A DNA stretch of 64,000 bases from Flaveria trinervia (GCA_025506515.1 CM046447.1:92338032-92402031); one strand, 5' to 3'; positions 36,301-48,490 are shown, counted from the first letter of the stretch. Notes: generated by a model from the letters alone, not told the origin. Program-made: numbers and translations.

Positions 36301-36887
36301 AACGGAGCAGTTGAAACCTGCAAAGGTGATGACACTTGGGTGATGTCTAAGCGGTTCAGAACCTACTTCAACTTTTCTCACCCATTGATATTCAACAATT
36401 TGGATCCAGATGAATGTGCTTGGGCTTATGGGATGAATATATTCGACTTGCGCGCGTGGAGAAAGACTAATATCAAAGAAACATATCACATGTGGCTGAA
36501 AGAGGTGATTTCACGCAATGTTTTTACTTTTCATCTTCTCCCTTACAATCAAAGGTGCTGAAACTGTCAATTTAGTTAATTTCAAAATTTGACTTTTTGT
36601 GTGCAGAATTTGAAGTCAAATTTGACTTTATGGAGGCTGGGTACTCTACCCCAGCCCTTATTGCATTCAGGGGTCATGTTCAGCCGATAGACCCGTCTTG
36701 GCACATGCTAGGCTTAGGCTACCAAAACAAGACAAATGTCGAGAATGTAAAGAAGGCTGCTGTAATTCACTACAACGGTCAGTCAAAACCATGGCTAGAG
36801 ATAGGCTTTGAGCATCTTCGCCCTTTTTGGTCAAAATACGTCAACTACTCCAATGATTTCGTCAAAAGTTGTCACATCTTGGAGTAG
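33393..36887 (+). CDS. GAUT13: Galacturonosyltransferase GAUT13/14-like (GT8), 6 exons
   Basis: A Golgi type II membrane enzyme of the GAUT family, whose members build homogalacturonan of pectin from UDP-GalA. Exons: 33393-33603, 34713-34768, 34859-35014, 35152-35742, 36203-36504 and 36607-36887, with GT-AG introns. The start reads MQLHFSPSMRS, typical of GAUT13/14, with a membrane anchor at about residues 33-55. The GT8 metal-binding motif is in VVFLDDDIV (exon 5), and the C-terminal HYNGQSKPW and final HILE are conserved. The reconstructed length is about 532 residues, as expected. Exon 5 is one A short (AAA to AA after CTCTTCCC) and exon 6 one C short (near 36651, CCCCC to CCCC); every other codon stays in frame. 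These look like base-run errors rather than decay. Confidence 0.93.
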
Positions 36888-39094
36888 CTGTTACTTCATT
36901 AAGGTTGTCATTATTCATTTCAATAGAGAAACAACATTGTTGCCCAAAATAACATTTGGCAAGTATAGTAAGAGCTCGATCTGCTGCTTTCCCACCTGGG
37001 AGAAAAAACCCGTTCAAGAAGATTCATTCTTTTGATTTGTCACACAACCGCACTTTCTTAGAACAGTTAGGATGTGATATAGCATAAAGTTTTTTAATAC
37101 GTAATCCTGTCTATGATAGCCCGTAGATCTTTGAAACTGCTTTGTTATAGAACCCTTTTAGTGGGGAACTTTATTCTTAGGTTACATGTCGTTGTCGGTT
37201 ATTGTCGTGTACGACTCTCAGAGATACATTTTAAATGTGCAGTAAATTCTTTTTGGTCAAATTCCCCATCTTTGATAATTTGCTTTTTGCAATTGTGTAC
37301 TTTGGTTTTCTTAGTTATTGCTCTTGAACTTATGTCATGAGTCTGAGTGACGAGTCATGAGTCAACTCAGCTATTTGTGGTTGATGTTTGTTTATATACT
37401 ATCTATCTGGTTTGTCCTTTGTTTTATTATATAAGCTTTCTTTTTAATCATTTTAAAAAAATTCTGTATTATAAATATAAATAAAAATGTATTATTTGTT
37501 TGGAATCTGGTAAGTTGGGTATGACAAGAGACCCACTATAGACTATATGAGTAGGATCTTATGTTTGTTTTCTATATTTAAGGTTCTGATCATACCTTCC
37601 ACTTTAGTGGTTGGAAACTATTTCTCTTGGAGAATATTAATCAAAGTTATAATTTATATATCAGAATTAAAGAGTTCAAATGCTTTTAAGGGACATAATT
37701 AACAGTTTTTTACTAATTAACTATTGCAGTTTGTGCTGTTGGGTCAATAATGTGCAGGGAATCGACTTTTAATTATATACTAATTTTACCAATTGCAACA
37801 CATTAATATAACTAGAGTTACTTGATTTGTGCTAAAAGAATTGATTTCACATGCAAATGGTGGGGCTGTCTAACTGGCATCAATCGTGCTGCTTTATAAT
37901 TATTGGATTTCTTTTAGCATGTATCATGAATAATAAATTAATAGGTACAATTAAATATTTAACATGTATTAGTATACTTCGTGCTTCACAGCTTTTCACA
38001 TTGTATTTAATGTATATTTTAATTCATTGTGATACTTTGGGGAAAATACATTAATTTACTATATATTAATGTTTTGGGGACATATTTCAGCATTGATGAT
38101 TATGTTCTTTTAAACGTTGAACCTAGAAATTTACTATTAAAAGTTATTTATTATATATTTCCCGTCCACAAGGAACTAAAAACTTTTAGTGTTTGCAACT
38201 CCTCCTTTGAGGCTTCATTTGAAGAAAAGTCTTTCATATTCTAGTAACTCTTGAAAAGAAAAACATATATAGCGGTGGAACGTTACATCGTTGGCAACTT
38301 GCATCAAAACAAAATAGCCGTGGAGCAAGCAACGAAGAGATGATCCATTATTTTATGATAATCACCGCATAATTGGCAAACCGAATAATATCATTATATT
38401 TAATCATTATAAATATAAAACAATTCAAAATAATCATAAGAAAATTTATCGTGCATTTAGAAAAAAAAAGATCCAACCAACTAGTTGTTTGAACTAGAAA
38501 AACAAAAATTTTATGGAATAAAAAAGTGATGTCTTTTTTAAGGATAAATAGGTACTTTTTGTTGAAGAAAAACAATATTTTTAATTTAATATCTCAATAA
38601 ATTTATAAAACACTCTCTCTTTGACAAGTTTATATTCCTTTTTATAACTTCATAATAAAAATTTATTTTTGATACGAAGGATTCCATGTCTTACTCATAT
38701 TAAGCCATCTTAACTACTTGATGATAAATTAAATGTTAGATTTATTCAAAGGAAGAAAGCACATAATTTTCCCCTTTACACAAACATTATTTTATTTGAC
38801 CAGAAATAAAAAACGTTGAGTTATCATTTAAGAATATGATTGCGGTTCAACGCAAAGATATTCATTATTCACTAATTCTTTAATTCAGAATTGGAAAAAG
38901 AATAGTCTTTGTTCTTCACCTAAATCTAACCTCAACAGAAGTGGACAAACGGATCGGTTTCCTGAGCTAAATAAGGTAATTACATTGCAGTCATGATCAT
39001 TTCTTTGGCATCATCGTACATGTAGAAGAAAGTTTGATGTTTGTTTTTTCTATTAATTGTATCGTTGGTTTACCCCTTTGATGATTTGAGTAGA
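36888..39094. other. Intergenic region
   Basis: 3' flank of the GAUT gene, then AT-rich DNA. No gene, RNA or element boundary was recognised. Confidence 0.45.
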
Positions 39095-39560
39095 TGATAG
39101 GTTCGTTGGCGGTTGTTGACCTTTTTCTGATCAATTTGGTAATTCAATTCAGAGTTTCTTTGATTCTTTGAGTTTTTTGAAATACCCATATTGAAATGAT
39201 TTAGGGTTTTGATATCTTGGAAGTTTAAGCTTTCTTGATTATGTGATTCTTTGAATTCTTGAGATACCATATGAAAAAGATTTTGGGTCTTGATTTGTTG
39301 GAAGCTATAGCTCTCTTGATTATGTGATTCTTAGAGTTTCTTGAAATACCCATATCGAAAAGATTTCGGTTTTATTTCTGGGAATTAAAGCTTTCTTGAT
39401 TATGTGATTGTTTAAGTTTTTTTGAAGTACCCATATCGAAAGGTTTTGGGTTTGTAACGAAAGCTTTCTTGATTATTCTGATTCTTTGAGTTTCTTGAAA
39501 TATCCATCGAAAAGTTTTCGGGTTTATGATTTTGTTGAAGCTAATACTTTCTTGATTCTT
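39095..39560. repeat. Minisatellite, 75-90 bp unit, about five copies
   Basis: Each unit contains GATTATGTGATTCTTTGAGT, then CTTGAAATACCCATATCGAA, AAGATTTTGGGTTT and AAGCTTTCTT. Units differ by small indels. It lies 230-700 bp upstream of the MUB-like start codon, probably in its 5' leader or a 5' UTR intron. Confidence 0.8.
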
Positions 39561-39794
39561 TTCCAAAACAGCAATTTCTAGGGTTCACTCTGGTTCAGAT
39601 GACCGACTCTTGCTTGTAGTATTCATGTATTGATTGGTAAGTTCCTCATCCTTATATCTTTGTGTTTTTGTGTTTATTTTATTAGTTGACTTGTATTGGG
39701 TTCACAAAGATTGTTTTTTTGAATTTGGGAGACTAAACAAATTTAGATCGTAGGTGTTTGGACACATTATTTTTGTTCAAGATAAAGTTAGAAG

Positions 39795-41250
39795 ATGTCT
39801 GGAGCTCAAGATTCATTAGAGATAAAATTTCGTTTGATTGATGGATCGGATATTGGTCCTAAAAGCTTCCCTGCAGCTGCAAGTGTTGCAACATTAAAGA
39901 AAGCATCCTTTCCCAATGGCCTAAAGGTTAGTAGTGTCTTTTTTGGTTAAATTGTGTATCTAAACAAGTTCTTTTTTCAGTATAATCTCTTGTAAGTGCA
40001 TTTGTTTAAAATTCATGTGGGCATTAATTTTTGCTAAATGCTAAAACTTTAGTTTCATATACGATTGTTCAATCATTATTTATTGTCTTTTTATTCTTTG
40101 AGATGCACCACCCTTTTACTTGTCTGTGTTTGGATGATTCTTGTGGTTTACTGGTTTATGATATCTGCGTACTGAATCTTGGAAAAATGCTAGAATTCTT
40201 TTACTTTGGGGTTACTTTTGAGTTTTGACTATCAAGCACATTTAGTTGTCTTATGGTTAGAAACAATAATGAAGCATGAAATCGGGAGGTTGGCTGGAGT
40301 GAAATTTGAAAAAGGATCTTTTAGGTTGAAAAATGTTTAATTTATGATCTGTAGTCGTTTATGTAAACATTTTTGTTAATTTTGAAACCTGAAGATGCGA
40401 CAACAAAGTCTACACTGATGATTGCATATATGCTTTCTGCCTTTATTTTGCGAGTTGGAGTTTGTGTTTTAAGGTGTTACCATGTGCAATTGGGATGACA
40501 ATTTTAATCTTGAGTGCCTTAGTTTTTTGTCGTTTTTAAGCGATTGAAGTAGGTGATTACTTTCAATCATCCATTGAACATATTCTTGAATTTTATTTGC
40601 ATAGTTCCTATTTCTTGTCATGGAATTGTATCCAATTGAAAAAATGTGATCATTCTTTTATTTAACAGATAAAGCAATGCTCCAAAGTCGGTAAAAGATG
40701 TAAAGATAATTAGTGCGGGGAAAATATTGGAGAATAACAGAACAGTAGCCGAATGCAGAAGTCCATTGTATGATGTTCCTGGTGGAGTTACCACCATGCA
40801 CTCTTGTTAGCCAACCGCCTCAGAAAAAGGTACATATGATCGTTTTAAAGAAACGTTGCCCAGTAGACGTTTGAGGGCGTTCGGATATATGTTATTAAAG
40901 TAATTTTTGCAACTTCAAGAATCAGAATCAGATGTACGTTATGAAGTGGATATATACTATTGTTTAGGCCATAATTTTAACTGTATCCTAAAATTGAGAC
41001 GGGGCCAATGAAATGGATAGTGATTACTGATTGTGAAGTGGCGTAAATGATTAACTTATTGTTTCTTGAGAATGGGTTGACCTGTACAAGTTTGTAGCAA
41101 ATTGCACATCATATGTTTGACCCTTAAAGTCAAAGTATAACTTGCTTATCCTTAATGATACGAGAACGTTAATTTTTCTTTGGTACCTTTACAGAAAAGA
41201 AAGTGGCAGATGATCCGTCGATAAACAAGTGTGTATGTGTGATATTATGA
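39795..41250 (+). CDS. MUB: Membrane-anchored ubiquitin-fold protein (MUB-like), 3 exons
   Basis: MUBs are small ubiquitin-fold proteins that are prenylated, sit at the plasma membrane and bind group VI E2 enzymes. Exons: 39795-39926, 40669-40829, 41195-41250, with GT-AG introns. The N-terminus MSGAQDSLEIKFRLIDGSD and the block GVTTMH are family hallmarks, and the C-terminus CVIL is a CaaX box whose final Leu favours geranylgeranylation. One base appears missing near 39898 (GG to G) and another near 40679 (GG to G). About three more are missing near 40802-40809, where a TAG now reads. The product would be about 117 residues, the usual size. The higher break density makes pseudogene status more possible here than for the neighbours. 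Confidence 0.75.
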
Positions 41251-42069
41251 AAAGCAATTCCAAGCAAAACTGTTACATCTTCAATTGCAGGTTGTTTGCT
41301 AGTTCATTATGATAAAAATATCTATATTTTTCAATTCTTCACTAAGTAGCCATTTTTGTATTTTGTGGCAGATAAAGGATGCTGGAGTTTGCATAACATG
41401 ATGCTGCTTCTACTTATTTGTTTGGATTGAAGTTTACAAAGAAAACAGAAAAAGAAATAAACAAAAATGGTGGGGTAATACATTTCTATGTATACAGTTT
41501 GTTTTTCTTGTTCTTGTTTTGCATATTTTGTCAAGTTCTGTGAATTTAAAATGGAAACAATTCATGACATTTGATTCTTCTTTGGATGAGAACAAATTAT
41601 AGTTTCTTTTGTGTAATGTATGCATGATTGACATGTGGAGATGGTGAGAACAAGGCCTGGTGCTATCTGACAAAACTACATGTTTTAAGTTGTCATATCT
41701 AACATGTACGGTTAATAAGTCGTGTTTGGGTTATATGTTTAGCCTATTTTAATTAAACGATCAATGTTTGGTTTAACTTGTTTGGCCAATTTTAATTAAA
41801 GTGGTTGACCGGTAGTCCATGTAAACTAAAATAGAAATAAGTACAACTTATAATGTCAACCTTAACATATCAATCCGGTTAAGACCCGTTTACAACCCTA
41901 ACCTTTTCAGTTTATAAACCCATGTACTATCTATTAGCTGGTAAAACCTTTTTAGTTTATTTAGATAAACGGGTTTCATAATTTTTGGCTTGTTAAAGTT
42001 AGGGTAGATTCCTTGACATTAATAAATATTGAGTCGTATTTATGTTCTTCGACTCACGCAATAACTTAT
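41251..42069. other. Intergenic region
   Basis: 3' flank of the MUB-like gene and AT-rich DNA without recognised features. Confidence 0.45.
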
Positions 42070-42920
42070 GGAGCGTTTGGTTTGCAGAATATGTTAGAAT
42101 TGGAATTAGAATTGGAAGTTGAAGGAATTGGATTTGGTATTATTCAAATGATATGAAATTTAAATGAATTAAAATCTATCAAATAAATTAAATTTTAAAT
42201 TCATTTTACTTACAAATACTCATAAAGAAATTGGAACTGAACACTCATTGCAAACCGCTTTCACCTTCGACCACCGATCAGCGCCTTTACATACCACCGA
42301 CCGTGTGTCACCCTCACCACCGACCGTGTGTCACCCTCGCCACCAACAATCAACCGCGGCTGACGACCGCGCCACTACCGCCACAAAACGATGGCGCCCA
42401 TCGCCGACAATCAACAATTGCCGTCACGCGCATTAAAAATGGACACGGTGACAAACGGTGGTCGCCCGCAGTCGATGGAGATGATCATATGTCAGTGGTG
42501 GCCGCGGTTAGCGGCGAATGTCGATAGACAACAACGACGATGGACATGGTCGGTTGTCGGTGGATTTGGGTTTGTCAGGAGTGGGGTGACAAGCGGGAGG
42601 TGGGTGGGACGTCAAACACGTTTTGGGCGACCGACGACAACTGCTGGTCAGGGCGCAGTGGCGGTGGTGGCGGTGGCACTGCGCAGTCAAAAGTTGGTGG
42701 CGCGCGATCAGAGGTTTTGCTGGAGGCGGCAATTGGTGGCAATGGTGATGATAGAGGCAGTAGCAAGGGTCGTTGGTGGTGATGATTGGCGGTGGGGTGT
42801 GTGTGGGTGGTCAATGCTAGGGGCATGGATCAGTGGAATTTGAAATCCTTCATTTGAAAATTTTTAAAGAAATAATTTCAATTTCAATTCCAAGTCAAAT
42901 TATTTTCTTAATCAAACAAG
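42070..42920. mobile_element. Possible TIR element with GC-rich core
   Basis: AT-rich ends (GTTTGGTTTGCAGAAT at the left; inverted GTTTGATTAAGAAAAT at the right, both followed by GAATTGGAATT-like sequence) flank a GC-rich core at 42240-42830. The core has open frames on both strands but no recognised protein. Target duplications were not identified. Confidence 0.4.
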
Positions 42921-42925
42921 TTTTA

Positions 42926-44708
42926 GCATTTACTAATCATCCCCATCCCCATCCCCATCCCCATCCCCATCCCCATCCCCATCCCAATCCCCATCCCCAT
43001 CCCCATCCCATCCCCATCCCCATCCCCCATCCCATCCCCTCCCCATCTCCACTCCCCATCCCCATCCCCATCCCATCCCCATCCCCATCCCCATCCCCAT
43101 CCCCATCCCCATCCCCATCCCCATCCCCATCCCCATCCCCATCCCCATCCCCATCCCCATCCATCCCCATCCCCATCCCAAGCCCCATCCCATCCCCATC
43201 CCCATCCCCATCCCCATCCCCATACAATCCCATCCCATCCCCATCCCCATCCCCATCCCCATCCCCATCCCCATCCCCATCCCATTCCCATCCCATCCCC
43301 ATCCCCATCCCCATCCCCATCCCCATCCCCATCCCCATCCCCATCCCATTCCCCATCCCCATCCCCATCCCCTCCCCACCCCATCCCCATCCCCATCCCC
43401 ATCCCATCCCCTCCCCATCCCCATCCCCATCCCCATCCCCATCCCATCCCCATCCCCATCCCCATCCCCATCCCATCCCCATCCCATCCCCATCCCCATC
43501 CCATCCCCATCCCCATCCCCATCCCCTCCCCATCCCCCCCCATCCCCATCCCCATCCCATCCCCATCCCCATCCCCATCCCCATCCCCCATCCCCATCCC
43601 ATCCCCATCCCCATCCCATCCCCATCCCCATCCCATCCCCATCCCCATCCCATCCCCATCCCCATCCCATCCCCATCCCCATCCCCATCCCCCCATCCCC
43701 ATCCCCATCCCCATCCCCATCCCATCCCCATCCCCATCCCCCCCCATCCCAGCCCATCCCCACCCATCCCCCCCCCCCCCCATCCCCATCCCCCCCACCC
43801 CATCCCCATCCCCCCCCCCCCCCCCCCCCCCCATCCCCCCCCCCCTCCCCATCCCCATCCCCATCCCCATCCCCATCCCCATCCCCATCCCCATCCCATC
43901 CCATCCCCATCCCCATCCCCATCCCATCCCCATCCCCATCCCCATCCCCATCCCATCCCATCCCCATCCCCATCCCCATCCCCCATCCCATCCCCACATC
44001 CATCCCCATCCCCATCCCCATCCCCATCCCATCCCCATCCCCATCCCCATCCCCACCCCATCCCCATCCCCATCCCATCCCCATCCCCATCCCCATCCCC
44101 ATCCCCATCCCCATCCCCACCCATCCCCATCCCCATCCATCCCCATCCCCATCCCCATCCCCATCCCCATCCCCATCCCCATCCCATCCCCATCCCATCC
44201 CCATCCCCACCCCATCCCCATCCCCATCCCATCCCCATCCCCATCCCCATCCCCATCCCCATCCCCATCCCCATCCCCATCCCCATCCCCATCCCCATCC
44301 ACATCCACATCCTCACATCCACATCCACATCCCCATCCCCATCCCCATCCCCATCCCCATCCCCCATCCCATCCCCATCCACATCCACATCCCATCACAT
44401 CCACATCCACATCCACAGCCACATCCACATCCACATCCACAGCCACATCCACATCCATCCATCCACATCCACATCCACATCCACATCCACATCCACATCC
44501 ACATCCATACTATTATCATTATATTTTCTCTTTGCTTCACTTACAACAATTTTAAAAAAATTATAAAATTTATAGAGGTGAACAATGTTTCCCCACAATA
44601 TACACAAGAACAATAATATTTTTCTCTCCGTTACTTATAACCATTTACAGTCATCTCCTATAATATGGGGTACACATTCATAAAAAAATGAGAAATAGGT
44701 GTGAGTGC
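42926..44708. mobile_element. MITE-like unit filled by hexanucleotide array
   Basis: The left end GCATTTACTAATCATCCCC and the right segment from 44510 ending GGTGTGAGTGC align with the two halves of the 300 bp MITE at 50581-50880. Both sides are flanked by TTTTA (42921-42925 and 44709-44713). The interior is replaced by the CCCCAT array. Confidence 0.6.
42938..44508. repeat. (CCCCAT)n hexanucleotide array, 1.57 kb
   Basis: About 250 units of CCCCAT, with interspersed CCCAT units. A poly-C zone with runs of about 20 C lies at 43765-43847, and the array turns to CCACAT/CCATCC units from about 44298. The complementary strand is (GGGGAT)n, able to form G-quadruplexes. Open frames of 400-577 codons on both strands (His/Pro/Ile/Ser or Gly/Met/Trp/Asp only) are a by-product of a six-base period and are not genes. 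Confidence 0.95.
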
Positions 44709-44717
44709 TTTTAACAA

Positions 44718-46132
44718 TAATATTTGACCTATTCGTTTGTGATTACGTCCAAATGTAGACATCGAATACTCGACTTAAACACAGGGAATAGCCGGACGAG
44801 CGGACCTATAATTAAAATTCTGTTAAGTACTCAAAATTATACCAACATCTACAAAAAAATATTAAGTAAATTACACGGATTGTCTCTAAGATTTGCTCCA
44901 ATTTCGCATTTCGTCCTTAAGATCGAAAAATTACATGCCTAAGGTTTAAAAACACGTAACACGTTTCATTTATGGGTCAAACAACCATTAATTTGTTCTG
45001 TTAAGTAGCTTTAAAAAACCATTATGTTCTTTTTCTTACTCATTCAACCTGATCTCAATCATCACCAATCCACCACCACACGCTACCATCTCACCACCAC
45101 ACGACACACCCCATCTTACCACTAGCACTGCTCGACCACACAACACACCCCATCTCTACCACTCTGCTTCGCCACACCACCACCACCCATCTCTCCCGCA
45201 CCATGATTTTTCCTCTTTTACGAGGAGAACTCACCGTAAGGCTGTGTGTGTTGTGTATTGTTGTAATGTGACAGCTGACATTACGCGACAACACAATCAT
45301 CATCAAATTTTAGTTTGTAGTATAATATAACATGATAAAATTTGATTGATAAATATATAATATAACATCCACCATCGTCATGAGAATTAGCACTGTATAA
45401 CTAACTAATCGTCTTCCACGTTTCATCCATCCTTCAAAGACCACAACAATGGCATCTCTCGTTCCGATCATTCAGCTAAAACTCCCTAACATAATGTGGC
45501 CAAAACTCACTCGTAAATCCTCTCTGTTTCTTCCTAAAAATAACCATGTCTCCCATCTTTCTCTCTTTCTTCCCCCCTTAATACCAATTTTCATGCCCTA
45601 GAATCTCCCCTTCCAATGGTCCAAGAATCGTAGCCATTCATCATTACGATTTTTGGACCAATTTCATATCCATCACTTAGGGTTTAGGATCCTCGATCCG
45701 CAAAACGATCAATTGTCAGATGCACGTGTTAACAGCTCTATTCAGATCATGAATCGGTACGTGTTTGAACCATTTCACGTGATTTCTCTTCGGTTTCACC
45801 TGCATTGACTGATTTATACATACGCCTTTCCCGCGTTTTTGGTTGATAGCTGCACGGCGATTGGTGTGTGAATTCGAATTGAATCGCGACATCGTTAATT
45901 CGTTATATGCAGGTTGTTTGTGTGATTGTGTTCTTCTTTGCAGTTGATTAGGTAATGGAGATTGTTGGTATTGAATTTGGGATTTGAATGATGAACCATG
46001 TGTTTCTGATTGATTTTTTGGAACTTTGTTGACTTGTTAGAACTCCTGGAATATTGGATTTGGACTTTTTGCTTGCACGGGTGAGATATTGAGATTAGTC
46101 ATTAGAGTCTTCTGTAATCTGTAGTAGCCAAA
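44718..46132. other. Intergenic region and PTEN2 upstream region
   Basis: AT-rich DNA with a CCACCA-rich patch at 45060-45200. From about 45430 to the ATG the sequence is less AT-rich and probably holds promoter and 5' UTR of the phosphatase gene. Nothing specific is called. Confidence 0.4.
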
Positions 46133-47807
46133 ATGGGGGCTAATGCTACTACACTTAATCAGGAGGCTTTAGCTTCCCAGTATCAGATCATCAATTATGT
46201 GTCGACACAGTACTTTATACGTAGGCTAGTGTCTCGAAAAAGAAGGCGGATGTTAGTGGGTGGTTATGATCTTGATATGTCGTATATCACACCTCGTATA
46301 TTAGCCATGTCGTTTCCTGCTGAGCGTATGAAAGCCCTATATCGCAATCCTATGTGGCAGGTTAAGGATGTTTTGGAGATGAGGCATCATGGGCACTACA
46401 AGGTAGTTTTGTCAGCTAAAGTCAATAATAGTGTATATGAGGTTCTCTAATATTCCATTCAGTGGTCTTTGTTGTACAAAATCATTAACCTGATGTTGCT
46501 TGTAGGTTTATAACTTGTGTAGAGGAAGATTACGATCCATCTCATTTTAATGGTTGTGTGGAAAGATACCCATTTGATGATAATCATGTGCCACCGCTTT
46601 CATTGGTCAAGGAATTCTGTGAAAGTGTCATTCGTGGATTTCAAGTGACCCGAATAACATTGTCGTCATTCACTGCATGGTAAAGTTGCAAAGTCTGAAT
46701 TTTTTTCAACATTTACAATCTTAAAAAATGTTTAACTCTGTAATTTACCAGGCGGGCAAAGGTCGGACAGGCTTGATGGTATGTTCTTACTTGGTTTACA
46801 CTGGCATGTTAGCCGAGGAAGCTCTTCAGGTTTACGCAGATAAAAGAACCACAAATAATCTTGGAGTAAGTGTGTCTACTTTTTACCTTGTATTGAATAT
46901 TTATTATGAAAGTGCTCATGAGTATGTAAATGATGGGCAGGTGACAATACCTAGTCAACGCCGTTATGTTCATTACTGGCAGAAATCTCTTTCATTCCCT
47001 GAGGACTGCCATGTAGATGTGAACATTCCTAAACCAGATAGTAGGGTGTTGCAACAAATTCGAGTTTACGATGCTAATAATATAGAAAATATCTTCTTCG
47101 TTGTGACTGAAATGCTAGAGGTATGTCATGCTTCATCTAAAGATATGCTGGATAATTTCATTTTCTGATTAGGCGTCAATGTGTTATAGGTTCCTGGAGA
47201 GCGTTATCATCCATCTACACATAAATGTAAGAACTTTTGCTCCAGAAAAATAAAAAATGTTGGTATCGACAGTTTCCAACACTTTTACTCATTCATCGAG
47301 GAAGATCACGACTCAGAACAAGAAAATCTTGATGAAAAGAACTGCCTTGATTGCTACTTCGATAAAACAGTACAGGTTATGTTCCAATAAACCTGCAGTG
47401 ATGAAATCTATTATCTCATTGATTAGATTTTAAAATAAAAAGTTAGTATATATTTTTAACCATATGTATCTATATATAAATGGCTGGACAGGTTACTGGA
47501 GATGTACGCATCACATTCTATGAAAAGAATATCGGAGGTCGTCTATTTTATGCTTGCTTCAATACCGCTTTCATTGAAAATAACATGCTACAGGTACCAA
47601 AATATGATTCTAAGATGCCAACCGTTAATAGAAAAACTTGTAATTGTCTTGCAAGTTTATATTCATCTTCTAGTTTTTAGCTTTTGGACCCTCTTGCAGT
47701 TTTCGATATTGGAATTGGATAAAGTTGGCAATAAGGCAAAATCAATAGCGGGTCATGAGTTCCGCGTGGAGTTGCACTTTGGTCCAGCTAACCTTAACCC
47801 TAACTGA
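46133..47807 (+). CDS. PTEN2: PTEN2-like phosphatase, 7 exons, with small indels
   Basis: Plant homologue of the PTEN dual-specificity protein and phosphoinositide 3-phosphatase. Exons: 46133-46402, 46506-46679, 46752-46865, 46941-47120, 47190-47375, 47492-47593 and 47700-47807, all GT-AG. Exon 1 contains RRRMLVGGYDLDMSYIT and SFPAERMKALYRNP. The P-loop HCMAGKGRTG is split by intron 2 and keeps the catalytic Cys and Arg. The C2 domain follows from RYVHYWQKSLSFP to SIAGHEFRVELHFGPAN, and the final tail is short for the subfamily. Exon 2 needs GT restored after AACTTGTGT and one A near 46643 (CAAAGTG to CAAGTG); a SVIRGF segment just before it may hide a compensating pair. Intron 3 is 75 bases with no stop, so it reads through in frame. 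Confidence 0.88.
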
Positions 47808-48283
47808 TCGTCCTCAGCTCCATGTGATGGTGATGAACCATAGCGTTGGGTAGATTGCTGATATTCCGACCCTTGCTATAGCCCTGGTTAGACATTCTTC
47901 TTTGAATTTGTTTAAATGGGGAGTGAAATTTTGAACTCGTAGTGTCTGTTTACAATGGCAGAAAGCATGGTTTTATTAGGATGACAAAATACTATTGTAC
48001 CTATATTTCAAGAAAAGCCAAAACCAACTCACCACATGGATTATTATTATCATTATCATTCTAACATTTTCATATACATGTCTTGTACTTGATAAGCATG
48101 ACGGGTCACAAAATGAAGAAAATATTTCAACTTTCGTTTAGATTTTGGAAACCAGACTTGATGTTATACCAACTCAATGAGCAGACAGTTTGGTCACACG
48201 TTGACTGGTTATTGACTTAACCATTTGCATTCTGCAGTTATAAGAGTCAACATTGTATCATTTTGAGCAAAAACCAGTTATGT
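47808..48283. other. PTEN2 3' flank
   Basis: AT-rich 3' region between the phosphatase stop and the UGT fragment; no gene recognised. Confidence 0.4.
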
Positions 48284-48490
48284 ATGGAAATGTCAAGCAC
48301 TACTAACCACCCACCACCACATGTTGCGCTTTTCCCGACTGCAGCAATGAGTCATCTGACCCCGAGTCTCCGTGTTGTTGCCATGCTAGCTTCCCACAAC
48401 TTTCGTGTTACTCTTATCACTGTCCAACCTCTTGTATCTTCATCTGAGTCTACCTGTATTTCTGCTTTCCTGAAGGTTTACCCTACCGTC
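48284..48490 (+). pseudogene. UDP-glycosyltransferase N-terminal fragment
   Basis: The ATG at 48284 opens a frame reading PPPHVALFPTAAMSHL and FRVTLITVQPLVSSSESTC, the N-terminal acceptor-side start of a plant family 1 UGT. The usual GMGHL is changed to AMSHL. Similarity stops near 48490 (about 69 residues of roughly 460) and no later UGT motif follows. The layout resembles the UGT708 (C-glycosyltransferase) group, but that assignment is inference. It is a paralogue of the copy at 54318. Confidence 0.8.

Noticed and set aside
42231..42843. Overlapping ORFs of 70-150 codons on both strands
   Set aside because: They come from a GC-rich block with few stop codons; no conserved domain and no splice context.
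42938..44508. Telomere-like repeat
   Set aside because: The GGGGAT unit is not the plant telomere repeat (TTTAGGG), and the array has MITE-like flanks.
42833..44566. Very long open frames on both strands (up to 577 codons)
   Set aside because: They are products of a six-base repeat that cannot create stops; composition is only His/Pro/Ile/Ser or Gly/Met/Trp/Asp.
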